Positions 8,108 to 15,682 of a stretch of 36,970 nucleotides of DNA are shown here, one piece after another (the first letter of the stretch is position 1; each line of letters opens with the position of its first letter). The position numbers and the translations under genes were made by a program. This DNA is from Desulfurivibrio sp. Lineage in GTDB: Bacteria > Desulfobacterota > Desulfobulbia > Desulfobulbales > Desulfurivibrionaceae. Where the stretch lies: positions 1-36,970 of the forward strand of contig VMSS01000130.1 in assembly GCA_013791995.1 (NCBI GenBank), given 5' to 3'. The notes under the pieces were generated by a model. That model did not search any database. It saw nothing but the letters and a program-made list of their open reading frames with translations, and had not been told where the DNA came from.

Positions 8108-8848
8108 ATGGCACTCGCGAGCTTTTCCTACAAATTATTATCGGTTATTTCTGTGTTCATAGGGAGCATATCCCTTGTTCTGTTCTTTGCCTTTGTTCTT
8201 GGTGGACCCCTAAAAATAATTGACCTGAAGTTAGACGACACAGGAACATTGCTGACAAACACATTCCTCTCTGTCATGTATTTCGTTCAACACAGTTTAA
8301 TGATCAGGGACTCAATACGTAGTAAAATTATAAAAATACTACCGAATGAATCTTTTTACGCTTTCCACTCAATCAGTTCAGGCACAACACTCTTTTTGGT
8401 AATCATCTTCTGGCAAGAAAGTCCCTCAATAATCACATCTTTCGCTGAGCCCTATTGTGTGATATTGAGGCTTCTGCAATTTATTTCTATTTTAGGGCTG
8501 ATATGGGGAGTGAAATCCTTAAAAACCTTTGACCCTTTTGGCAGAAAACAAATTTCTAAATTTATAAAAAATAAAAAGGCGGAGCAAGAAAATCAATTTG
8601 TATACAGTGGACCTTACAACTTCATTCGCCATCCATTCTATTTTTTCATTCTCATAATGATCTGGGCCTACCCAATAATTTCGGCAGACAGATTGTTATT
8701 TATATGTCTTTGGACAGGTTGGATAATTATTGGAACGATTCTTGAGGAAAAGGATCTTGTTAACCAAATTGGCGAGGAATATCGAGAATATAAAAAGAAA
8801 GTGCCAATGCTTATTCCATATAAAATATTCACAAAATTAGAAAAATAA
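8108..8848 (+). CDS. MddA/NnrU-like integral membrane methyltransferase, AT-rich
   Basis: The 246-residue protein has five or six membrane segments. Its C-terminal third carries the isoprenylcysteine methyltransferase-like signature: GPYNFIRHPFYFF, then EEKDLVNQIGEEYREYKKKVPML. In this superfamily that region binds S-adenosylmethionine. The closing EYREYKKKVPMLIP is most like MddA, which methylates methanethiol to dimethyl sulfide, and NnrU-type proteins. The exact substrate is not settled. The ATG is preferred over a TTG ten codons upstream. Codons end mostly in A or T, unlike every neighbour, which points to recent transfer. The preceding 225 bases are also AT-rich and hold no convincing gene. 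Confidence 0.72.
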   Translation: MALASFSYKLLSVISVFIGSISLVLFFAFVLGGPLKIIDLKLDDTGTLLTNTFLSVMYFVQHSLMIRDSIRSKIIKILPNESFYAFHSISSGTTLFLVIIFWQESPSIITSFAEPYCVILRLLQFISILGLIWGVKSLKTFDPFGRKQISKFIKNKKAEQENQFVYSGPYNFIRHPFYFFILIMIWAYPIISADRLLFICLWTGWIIIGTILEEKDLVNQIGEEYREYKKKVPMLIPYKIFTKLEK

Positions 8849-8851
8849 AGC

Positions 8852-8923
8852 GGCACCGGTCTGGTGCTGGTCGTTTCGGCGACCGCCGTCATCGCGGATG
8901 TGCTGTCCGGGGTGTTCAACTAG
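8852..8923 (+). pseudogene. C-terminal remnant of a membrane protein
   Basis: Directly after the AT-rich gene, GC-rich sequence reads for 23 codons to a stop as GTGLVLVVSATAVIADVL and a short tail. That is a hydrophobic helix with the look of an ABC-permease or other transporter C-terminus. It has no start or ribosome-binding site of its own. I read it as the surviving end of a host gene truncated when the AT-rich segment arrived. The identity of the gene is not determinable. Confidence 0.4.
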
Positions 8924-9029
8924 GTTTCCGAAGGACAGGTTTATCCTGCCGCCTGACGTCGCACTTCTGTTGCTAAATTCTTGCAACCAGCATCACCATT
9001 GCCCTGCTCAGGGTTCCCGGAAAGGATGC

Positions 9030-9057
9030 TTGACAAGCCCCGCCTTCCTGCTATCTT
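9030..9057 (+). promoter_or_regulatory. Sigma-70-type promoter for the RACo-like gene
   Basis: A perfect TTGACA is followed after 16 bases by TATCTT, 50 bases before the start codon of the corrinoid activator gene. The rest of the 184-base gap shows nothing notable. Confidence 0.55.
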
Positions 9058-9107
9058 TGTGGCAATAATTCATCCATTGCCAATACTTTTCCGGAGACCG
9101 GAGATTC

Positions 9108-11036
9108 ATGAAAAAAACAGTAACCTTCCTGCCCGACAACATCGTCATCGAGGTGGATAACGGAGAAAACTTGCTGAGCGCCGCGGCCAAGGCCGGGGTT
9201 TTTGTCCAGGCTTCCTGCGGCGGCGACGGGGTGTGCGGTAAGTGCAAGATAAAGGTCGAACAGGGCGAGGTTGCCGCCAACAAGGCAATGCAACTCAAGG
9301 GTGATGAACATGCGGCCGGCTTTCGTCTGGCCTGCCAGTCTTCGGTCATCGAGGATCTGGTGGTCTTCGTCCCCGCCGCAACCAGCAAGGACGGCAAGGC
9401 CCTCAAGGCCAAGCCAAAGACCACTCGCTCCATCTCCGCCCGGTCGCTGGACCACCTCATCGGCACCTGGCAGGTCTCGCCGCCGGTGGAGAAGCGCTTC
9501 CTCACCCTGGATCCGCCTACGCTGGAAGACAACGTGCCCGATCTCCAGCGGTTGATGCGGAGTATCAAGAAAAAATGCCACGATTGCTCCGAGCCCACCT
9601 ACGACCATCCTGAGCTGTTGATGGAGCTGCCCTTCACCCTGCGCGAAGCGAACTGGCAGGTGACGGCGATCATGCTGCGCGGCAAGCGGGCCGAGGAGCC
9701 GGACCGGATCATCGCCATAGAACCCGGCGACACCACGGGCAATCTCTACGGGTTAGCGGTGGACATCGGCACCACCACGGTCTGCGGGGTATTGATCGAC
9801 CTGAACTCCGGCGAGGTGGTCGCCGAAGCTTCGGCCTACAACGACCAGATCAGCTGCGGCGAGGATGTCATCTCCAGAATCATCTATTCCCAGAGGCCCG
9901 GTGGCCTCAAAGCACTTCAGGAGAAAGTGGTCCGCACCATCAATTCGGTGATCGAAACCGTCTGCAAGAAGGTGATTATCAGCCCCAGCAACATCAGCTA
10001 CATCATGGCCGCTGGCAATACCATCATGAGCCATCTGCTCTTGGGCTTAAACCCTAAATATCTGCGCGAATCCCCCTATGTCCCGACCTGCAGCCATTTC
10101 CCGCTCACCCGGGCCGCAAGCTTGGGCATCCACGCCCATCCCTCGGTACGCCTCTTCCTCTACCCTGCAGTGGCAAGCTATGTGGGCGGTGACATCATCT
10201 CAGGGGTGCATGCCTGCCAGATGCACAAAAGCCCCAAACTCACCCTGTTCATTGACATCGGCACCAACGGCGAGATCGTGGTGGGCAACGAGGAATGGAT
10301 GGTCTGCGCTGCCTGTTCCGCTGGCCCTGCTTTTGAGGGCGGCGGGATCAAGCACGGGATGCGGGCCAATGCCGGAGCCATCGACAATTTCCATATCCAC
10401 CCGGAAACACTGGAGCCGATGATCATCACCATCGACCGGATCAAACCCTGCGGTATCTGCGGCTCCGGGCTCATCGCCATAGTGGCCGAGCTGCTGGAAG
10501 CCGGGGTCATCGACCAGCAGGGCAAGTTCAACCGCAGTCTCGATCATCCCCGGGTCCGGGAAGGGGTGGACGGCTATGAGTATGTGCTGGCCTGGTCCAA
10601 GGACACCCTCATGGGCGAGGATATTGCCATCACCGAAGTGGATCTGGACAACCTGATCCGAGCCAAGGGCGCCATGTACGCGGGCTACGTCACTCTACTC
10701 GAATCCGTGGGCATGACCTTTGGAGATCTGGACCGGGTGATCATGGCGGGCAACTTCGGAGCCTATATCGACCTGGAGCAAGCGATCTGCATCGGGCTGC
10801 TGCCGGACATCGACCGCGACAAATTCTACTATCTGGGCAACGCTTCAATGCTCGGCTGCCAGATCAGCCTCACCGACCATGTTCGCTTTCGGGAACGGAT
10901 GATGGTCAGCTCGCTGCTCACCAACCTGGAACTCTCGGAGAGCGCCCAGTTCATGAGCCATTACATGGCCTCGCTTTTCCTGCCCCACACCGATATGGCC
11001 CTTTTCCCCTCGGTGCAGGAGAAGCTGCCGCGGTAA
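9108..11036 (+). CDS. RACo-like corrinoid-protein reductive activator (2Fe-2S + ASKHA ATPase)
   Basis: The 642-residue protein begins with a plant-type [2Fe-2S] ferredoxin domain, ligands C37, C43, C46 and C76 (SCGGDGVCGKC then LACQS). A linker region follows to about residue 200. A C-terminal ASKHA-fold domain shows LAVDIGTTTV, AAGNTIMSHLLLG, TLFIDIGTNGEIVVGN, CSAGPAFEGGGI, PCGICGSGLIA and MAGNFGAYID. Family members use ATP to reduce the corrinoid cofactor from inactive Co(II) to Co(I), for example on the CODH/ACS corrinoid iron-sulfur protein. The ribosome-binding site GGAG sits four bases before ATG. An acsE-like methyltransferase lies 10 kb downstream, but the CODH/ACS genes themselves are not in the window, so the exact client is inferred. 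Confidence 0.88.
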   Translation: MKKTVTFLPDNIVIEVDNGENLLSAAAKAGVFVQASCGGDGVCGKCKIKVEQGEVAANKAMQLKGDEHAAGFRLACQSSVIEDLVVFVPAATSKDGKALKAKPKTTRSISARSLDHLIGTWQVSPPVEKRFLTLDPPTLEDNVPDLQRLMRSIKKKCHDCSEPTYDHPELLMELPFTLREANWQVTAIMLRGKRAEEPDRIIAIEPGDTTGNLYGLAVDIGTTTVCGVLIDLNSGEVVAEASAYNDQISCGEDVISRIIYSQRPGGLKALQEKVVRTINSVIETVCKKVIISPSNISYIMAAGNTIMSHLLLGLNPKYLRESPYVPTCSHFPLTRAASLGIHAHPSVRLFLYPAVASYVGGDIISGVHACQMHKSPKLTLFIDIGTNGEIVVGNEEWMVCAACSAGPAFEGGGIKHGMRANAGAIDNFHIHPETLEPMIITIDRIKPCGICGSGLIAIVAELLEAGVIDQQGKFNRSLDHPRVREGVDGYEYVLAWSKDTLMGEDIAITEVDLDNLIRAKGAMYAGYVTLLESVGMTFGDLDRVIMAGNFGAYIDLEQAICIGLLPDIDRDKFYYLGNASMLGCQISLTDHVRFRERMMVSSLLTNLELSESAQFMSHYMASLFLPHTDMALFPSVQEKLPR

Positions 11037-11055
11037 TAATGATCTGAGAAAAAAC

Positions 11056-11131
11056 CCCTTCGACAGGCTCAGGGCGAACGGAATTTTAATGTATTAAGAG
11101 AATCACCGTTCACCCTGAGCCTGTCGAAGGG
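11056..11131. repeat. Large inverted repeat, arms of 26 bp
   Basis: The arms CCCTTCGACAGGCTCAGG... and its complement differ at one position and flank a 24-base AT-rich loop. The core TTCGACAGGCTCAGGGCGAAC is a widespread dispersed element in many bacteria. Here it lies between the RACo-like gene and the glycosyltransferase, and it could also end transcription of the former. Confidence 0.8.
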
Positions 11132-11192
11132 TCTGCACATACAAGCACCTGTTTCGGGACGATTTTTACCTTTTACGAGCCCAACAACGCCC

Positions 11193-12011
11193 ATGGAAGA
11201 CATTGAACCCGACCTTGCGGTCTGTTTGATCCACGACCCGGCCCGGCCTGAAGCGCTTTTTCCCTTTCTCGATGCGCTTACCGCCAATGCAGGCCAGGTT
11301 GCTCTTGAAATAATCGTGGTTGCCAACCAGCCGGAGCATTCGGCAATTAACCGGCTGGAACGGAATTTTCCGGAGATCACCATCCTGGAAAACAACACCC
11401 CCGACCACCCGGCCAAGGGACGCAACCATGCCTGCCGCCTGACCAAGTCCCGCTATTTCTCTTTCTGGGATGAAAGCCTTCTTCCGCGCCCCGGCTGCCT
11501 CGAAACCCTGGTCCGGTTTCTCGATGAAACCCCGGAAGCGGGTTTGGTCGCCCCCCGGGTCGTTGACGCCCAGGGCATGGTGCAGCCAACGGTGCGCTCC
11601 GCTCCGTCGCTGGCCACGATCCTCTGCCAGCACACCCCGCTGGGACAATTGCTCTCGGCCGCTCCCCGCATTCTCAGGCAACATCTGCTCATCGAACAGG
11701 ACCACTTGCGTTCCTTCGAGGCCCAATGGCTCCTGGCCACCTGCCTGGTGATCCGGAGGGAGGTGGCCGAAGAGATCGGCCTGCTTGACGAAGGCTTTAC
11801 TTGCCTGTATGCCGATGCCGATTATTGCATGCGGGCGAGCCAGGCAGGCTGGCATCTCCACTATCTCGCCCAGGCTGTGGCCCTCCAGACACGACCGGAC
11901 TCCAGCCATGTTTCACAACGGTTTTCCGCAGCCGATACCCCCCGCCTGGTGGGCGATTGCACTCGGTTGCTCTTGAAAAAATGGCTGCGGCCCGCGCAGT
12001 TGCCCGCCTGA
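11193..12011 (+). CDS. GT2-like glycosyltransferase
   Basis: The 272-residue protein has the GT-A layout: a first strand (DLAVCLIHD), LEIIVVANQ, ITILENNTPDHPAKGRNHA and FSFWDESLLPRPGCLETLV. The usual DxD is replaced by WDES. GLVAPRVVDAQGMVQP follows, and a later CLVIRREVAEEIGLLDEGF...YADADYCMRA matches the acceptor-side region of rhamnosyltransferase-like GT2 enzymes. No membrane segments are present. It probably adds a sugar to a cell-surface polysaccharide or lipid. The ribosome-binding site is poor, so the start could shift by a few codons. It follows the inverted repeat and precedes a non-coding region. Confidence 0.82.
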   Translation: MEDIEPDLAVCLIHDPARPEALFPFLDALTANAGQVALEIIVVANQPEHSAINRLERNFPEITILENNTPDHPAKGRNHACRLTKSRYFSFWDESLLPRPGCLETLVRFLDETPEAGLVAPRVVDAQGMVQPTVRSAPSLATILCQHTPLGQLLSAAPRILRQHLLIEQDHLRSFEAQWLLATCLVIRREVAEEIGLLDEGFTCLYADADYCMRASQAGWHLHYLAQAVALQTRPDSSHVSQRFSAADTPRLVGDCTRLLLKKWLRPAQLPA

Positions 12012-12027
12012 TTCACTCAAAAACCCC

Positions 12028-12082
12028 CGTTGAAAAGTTGTTGGCCTTCTGTTGATTGCCTGTTGAAAACTTGTTGATTACC
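12028..12082. other. Five 11-bp-spaced TGTTGA-type repeats (DnaA-box-like array; possible origin element)
   Basis: CGTTGAAAA, TGTTGGCCT, TGTTGATTG, TGTTGAAAA and TGTTGATTA begin at 12028, 12039, 12050, 12061 and 12072, exactly 11 bases apart. On the other strand several resemble relaxed DnaA boxes (TTTTCAACA, TAATCAACA against TTATCCACA, two or three mismatches). All would face the same side of the helix. The array lies right after the glycosyltransferase stop, in a 453-base stretch without a convincing gene, and ~90 bases before a parS-like site. An origin role is inference; no consensus DnaA box or clear AT-rich unwinding tract is seen. Confidence 0.45.
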
Positions 12083-12173
12083 TTTTGCCCGCCCTGAATT
12101 CCGCAATATGCCAAGGATTCCCGACTCGGGTCTCCGACCGGTCTTTCACCCTCCTGCTGTTGATTTCTTTCAC

Positions 12174-12187
12174 GTTTCACGTGAAAC
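12174..12187. promoter_or_regulatory. parS-like 14-bp palindrome (ParB site candidate)
   Basis: GTTTCACGTGAAAC is a perfect palindrome identical to the inner 14 bases of the bacterial parS form TGTTTCACGTGAAACA; the outer bases here are C and C. ParB binds parS near chromosome origins. It lies in the gene-free segment downstream of the 11-bp array. No parA or parB gene is in the window. Another palindrome-binding regulator is the alternative. Confidence 0.6.
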
Positions 12188-12385
12188 CCTCCGAAGCTGG
12201 GATGTGGTTACTCCCGCGACAAAGTGCCACGCTGCGCAAAAACTACCCGCATGCTATTCTCCCGATGGATACAAATTACTCAGACTCCCCCATGATCCAA
12301 ACAGTCCGACGAAGGACCACCCTGAAATTATACGCGTTGATTCAAGGGAATGCCCCCTTCCCGCAAACAGTGGCATGATTCGTGA

Positions 12386-12402
12386 TATACTGTGCGCACA
12401 GT
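12386..12402. promoter_or_regulatory. -10-like TATACT overlapping 14-bp palindrome, possible operator
   Basis: TATACT runs into the perfect palindrome ACTGTGCGCACAGT, about 65 bases before the next start codon. No convincing -35 is found. The layout suits a repressor or activator site controlling the Gly-rich secreted protein, but the regulator is unknown. Confidence 0.35.
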
Positions 12403-12464
12403 GCGTTGTTTAATCGTTTTACCCACATTATTATATGTATTCATCAGAAGGAGGATTGCACCCC

Positions 12465-12884
12465 ATGAAGAAAGCAAAAATGTTACGGATCAGCACCATT
12501 CTGGCAGGCTCCCTGCTCACCGCCACCATGGCCTGGGCAGCCACCGACTACACCGCCATGACCAACGAAGAACTGGCGGCACAGCGCGGCTCCATGAAAC
12601 AGTCCACGGTGGAAGAACGGAGCGCCTTCCAGAACGAATGGCAGAACCGGGTCCAGAAGATGAGCCCGGAAGAAAAACAGAAAGCCATGGGGCAGCCGGA
12701 AAATGCGCCGCGTGATGGATCGGGCCAGAAAAATGGGAAGGGCGAACAAAAACAGGAGCGCAACCAGGAACGCGTGCAGCAGCGTCAGGATCAGGGCTCC
12801 GGTTCGGGCATGGGTGGAGGGAATATGGGCTCTTCTGGCGGCGGTATGAGCCGAGGCAGTATGGGTGGTGGTGGCCGCAGGTAG
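12465..12884 (+). CDS. Small secreted Gly/Gln-rich protein, DUF1104-like
   Basis: The 139-residue product has a clear signal peptide (to about residue 25, ending AWA). A helical segment, TDYTAMTNEELAAQRGSM then WQNRVQKMSPEEKQKAMG, resembles the DUF1104 family of small periplasmic proteins. The rest is low complexity: Lys/Gln/Arg-rich, then a Gly/Ser/Met tail ending GGGRR. AGAAGGAGG precedes the ATG by 11 bases; an earlier in-frame ATG ten codons upstream would bury the signal peptide. A strong hairpin follows the gene, so it is probably a single-gene unit. The function is unknown; secreted scaffold or metal binding through the Met/Gly tail is only speculation. Confidence 0.75.
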   Translation: MKKAKMLRISTILAGSLLTATMAWAATDYTAMTNEELAAQRGSMKQSTVEERSAFQNEWQNRVQKMSPEEKQKAMGQPENAPRDGSGQKNGKGEQKQERNQERVQQRQDQGSGSGMGGGNMGSSGGGMSRGSMGGGGRR

Positions 12885-12903
12885 AATCGCTCCGGCTTTC
12901 CCC

Positions 12904-12938
12904 GGGCCGACAGCTGCTTGCTGTCGGCCCATTTCTTT
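12904..12938 (+). terminator. Rho-independent terminator
   Basis: An 11-bp perfect stem GGGCCGACAGC/GCTGTCGGCCC with loop TGCTT is followed by ATTTCTTT. It separates the Gly-rich protein gene from the ABC transporter operon. Confidence 0.75.
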
Positions 12939-12961
12939 GCCCAACAAACAAGGACGACACC

Positions 12962-13660
12962 ATGCCGCTTGTTGAAGCCAGAAACCTTGAAAAAACCTAT
13001 ATAACCGGGGAAGTCCGGATACAGGCAATCCGTAAAATCGATTTTACCATTGAACCGGGCGCCTTCGTATCCTTTGTCGGGCCATCGGGCAGCGGCAAAT
13101 CCACCCTGCTCAACATGATCGGCTGCCTGGACCCGCCCACGGCCGGAACGCTTTCCGTTGCCGGCAAGGATATCGGAACGCTTTCCCGCAAGGAGGGCGC
13201 GCATTTCCGGGGAGAGCATATCGGCTTTGTTTTCCAGGACTTCAACCTGATCCCGGTCCTCACCGTGTATGAAAACATCGAGTATCCCCTGCTCATGGTG
13301 CAGAACTGGCCTCCGGCAGAACGCAAAAAACGCATCTCCCAGATTCTCGCCGCAGTGGGCATGGAAGATCAGGCGCAAAAATATCCTGGTCAGATCTCCG
13401 GCGGTCAGAAGCAACGAGTCGCGGTGGCCAGAGCCCTCATTACCAACCCAAAACTGGTGCTGGCCGATGAGCCCACGGCCAATCTCGACCGGGAAACGGC
13501 AAACAGGATTATCGCCCTGATGAAACGGATGCGCGACGAATTCGGCACCACCTTCATCTTTTCCACCCATGATCCGAAGGTGGTGAAAAACGCCGAAATC
13601 ATTTTCACTTTGGAAGACGGCGCGCTCAAGCAGTCTGACAACGGAGGGATCTATGCTTAG
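12962..13660 (+). CDS. ABC transporter ATP-binding protein, LolD/MacB type
   Basis: The 232-residue ATPase has Walker A GPSGSGKST, the Q-loop FQDFNL, signature ISGGQKQRVAVARAL, Walker B LVLADEPTANLD and the switch His in STHD. Length and sequence fit the LolD/MacB/FtsE group, which powers mechanical ABC systems acting on envelope substrates rather than moving them through the membrane domain. Its last codons overlap the permease start by eight bases, so the two are translationally coupled. AAGGAC precedes the ATG. The genes that follow (FtsX-like permease, LolA-like protein and outer-membrane barrel) indicate trans-envelope lipid or lipoprotein handling. Confidence 0.9.
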   Translation: MPLVEARNLEKTYITGEVRIQAIRKIDFTIEPGAFVSFVGPSGSGKSTLLNMIGCLDPPTAGTLSVAGKDIGTLSRKEGAHFRGEHIGFVFQDFNLIPVLTVYENIEYPLLMVQNWPPAERKKRISQILAAVGMEDQAQKYPGQISGGQKQRVAVARALITNPKLVLADEPTANLDRETANRIIALMKRMRDEFGTTFIFSTHDPKVVKNAEIIFTLEDGALKQSDNGGIYA

Positions 13661-14900
13661 TATCGTGAAAATTGCCACCAAAAACCTCCTCCGCTACAAA
13701 AGGCGTACCATGCTGACCACCGCTCTCATCTCCCTTGGCGTGGTGGCAGTTCTTCTGTTCATCGCCGTATCCGGCTCATTCAAAAGCCTGATGATCGGCC
13801 AGATAACCGACTCGGTCATGGGGCACTTGCAGATCCATCGCAAGGGGTATGTGGCCTCCATCGACAATCTGCCGCTCAACCGCAACCTCAACGACAAACA
13901 GATGGCAAAGGTGGAGGAGATCCTCCGCGCCGAACCGGAAGTGGAATCTTTTACGATCCGGCTCAAACTCGGCGCCATGTTCAGCAATTTCACCGAAACA
14001 ACCAATATCCGCCTCAATGCCGTGATCCCGGCTGAAGAATTCAGGACCATGCCACTCCTGGCCTCCCGGATCTCCGAAAAAATGGATGCCGAGGAATTGC
14101 TTTCACGCGGCGGGATTCTGGTTCCGGAACTTCTCGCCAAAGGCATGCAGGTCAAGGTGGGGGATACGGTGGTGCTGGTGGCCACCAATCGGGATGGCTC
14201 GGTCAACGGCAAGCCTTTTGTCGTGCATGGTGTTCTTTCGGGAATTTCCGGGCCTGGAGGCCGGGATGGCGCCATTCATATCGACGATGCCAGGGAACTG
14301 CTGCGCATCGACGGCGTAGAGATAAGCGAGATCGCCATCCGCCTCAAAAATATCGCTGCCCTGCCGAAAGTGACCGCGAAACTCGAACAACAGCTCGGCT
14401 CCCTCACAAACAAGGAGGGCAAACCGGTTTTCGAAATCCACACCTGGGAAAAACTCTCTCCCTTTTATAATATCGCCAAGATGATCTCCCTGATGACCCT
14501 CTTTATCAAGGTCATGCTGGTGGCCATCGTGCTGGTCAGCATACTGAATGTGATGATCATGGCGGTTTATGAGCGGATCGGCGAAATAGGCACCATCGCG
14601 GCCATCGGCACCACTCCGGGGAAAATCCTCTCCCTTTTTCTCACCGAAGGCTTATTGCTCGGCATTGTCGGCACGCTGACGGGCACCGTTATCAGCCTTG
14701 CTGCCATTGCCGGGCTGAACAGCGCGGCGATTACCTTTGATTTCGGCATGCAGACGGGGTTGCTTCTGCAGCCGACCATCTCGGCTCGGGAAATAATTCC
14801 CATCCTGATTATTGTCATCGGCATTGCGGTGCTGGCAAGCTTGCAGCCTGCCTTCAAAGCCTCGCGCATGGATCCGATCACCGCACTCAGGCATGTGTGA
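13653..14900 (+). CDS. FtsX/LolC-like ABC permease
   Basis: The 415-residue protein has one N-terminal membrane segment (residues ~20-42), a large periplasmic domain of about 225 residues, and three C-terminal membrane segments. These include VAIVLVSILNVMIMAVYERIGEIGTIAA, the typical FtsX-domain turn. The ending ALRHV resembles the PxxALRxE tail of LolC/MacB permeases. In mechanotransmitting ABC systems the periplasmic domain passes the ATP-driven motion to a lipoprotein or lipid carrier. Start overlaps the ATPase gene. As only one permease gene is present it probably forms a homodimer, as MacB does, unlike the LolC/LolE heterodimer. Confidence 0.88.
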   Translation: MLSIVKIATKNLLRYKRRTMLTTALISLGVVAVLLFIAVSGSFKSLMIGQITDSVMGHLQIHRKGYVASIDNLPLNRNLNDKQMAKVEEILRAEPEVESFTIRLKLGAMFSNFTETTNIRLNAVIPAEEFRTMPLLASRISEKMDAEELLSRGGILVPELLAKGMQVKVGDTVVLVATNRDGSVNGKPFVVHGVLSGISGPGGRDGAIHIDDARELLRIDGVEISEIAIRLKNIAALPKVTAKLEQQLGSLTNKEGKPVFEIHTWEKLSPFYNIAKMISLMTLFIKVMLVAIVLVSILNVMIMAVYERIGEIGTIAAIGTTPGKILSLFLTEGLLLGIVGTLTGTVISLAAIAGLNSAAITFDFGMQTGLLLQPTISAREIIPILIIVIGIAVLASLQPAFKASRMDPITALRHV

Positions 14901-14939
14901 CGGAGTCGCACATTTACCTTAATTCCGGAGTTGAAACCC

Positions 14940-15680
14940 ATGTTGAGAAAAATCTTCACCGCTCTTGCCTTTTGCGCCGCAGTCCTGGCAGCCGTGCCGG
15001 CCATGGCCCTGGACGGCAACGCCATCCTGACCAAGGTCGACCGGAACCTGCAGCCCCAATCCTATGAAATGTACCGGAAGCTGATCAATATCGAACCGGA
15101 CGGCACCAAGAAAGAATTTGTCCTCTACAGTGTAAAAAAAGGCGATGACAAGGTCGTGGCCCTCTTTCTTTCTCCGGCCAGCGAGAAAGGCCGCGCCACC
15201 TTGCGCCTTGGCGACAACATGTGGCTTTACATCCCCAATGTGGGCAAACCCCTGCGTATCACCAGTCTGCAGTCCGTGGTGGGCGGGGTCTTCAACAACG
15301 CAGACATCCTGCGCCTTGATTACGCCACGGAATACTCGGTGGAGAAAGTCGCGGAGCAGGGCGAGAACTATCTCCTGACCCTCAGGGCCAAAACCACAAC
15401 GGTTGCCTATGACAGGATTGAGATGCTGGTAAACAAAAAAGCCCTGGTGCCAACCTCTGTCGCCTGCTACGCGGTAAGCGGCATGCTGATCAAAACCCTC
15501 TACTACAAGGAACTCAAGGATTTTGGCGACGGACTGAAACGGCCCTCGGTAATAGAAACGGACAGCCCTCTGTATAAGGGATATAAGTCGGTCATGGTCT
15601 ATGCCAAGATCCAGAAAAAAGAACTGGCGGACGAAATTTTCACCCTGAACGGCCTGCCCCGCATCGAGGAACTGCGCTGA
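14940..15680 (+). CDS. LolA-like outer-membrane lipoprotein-sorting family protein
   Basis: The 246-residue protein has a signal peptide (to about residue 24, ending AMA), then the LolA-like fold seen in 'outer membrane lipoprotein-sorting' proteins: AILTKVDRNLQPQSYEMYRKL, KKGDDKVVALFLSPASEKG, DNMWLYIPNVGKPLRI, SVVGGVFNNADI and LVPTSVACYAVSGMLIKTLYYKE. Family members are periplasmic half-barrels with a hydrophobic cavity, usually next to MmpL-type or FtsX-type transporters. Probably it carries a lipid or lipoprotein between the inner-membrane ABC complex and the barrel encoded next. CGGAG is nine bases before ATG; an upstream TTG is less likely. Classical LolA function is not proven by context. 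Confidence 0.85.
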   Translation: MLRKIFTALAFCAAVLAAVPAMALDGNAILTKVDRNLQPQSYEMYRKLINIEPDGTKKEFVLYSVKKGDDKVVALFLSPASEKGRATLRLGDNMWLYIPNVGKPLRITSLQSVVGGVFNNADILRLDYATEYSVEKVAEQGENYLLTLRAKTTTVAYDRIEMLVNKKALVPTSVACYAVSGMLIKTLYYKELKDFGDGLKRPSVIETDSPLYKGYKSVMVYAKIQKKELADEIFTLNGLPRIEELR

Positions 15681-15682
15681 AA

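Noticed and set aside
12108-12413. Open frame of 101 codons across the parS-like site
   Set aside because: It has no ribosome-binding site, odd composition and no recognisable domain. The stretch reads better as non-coding.
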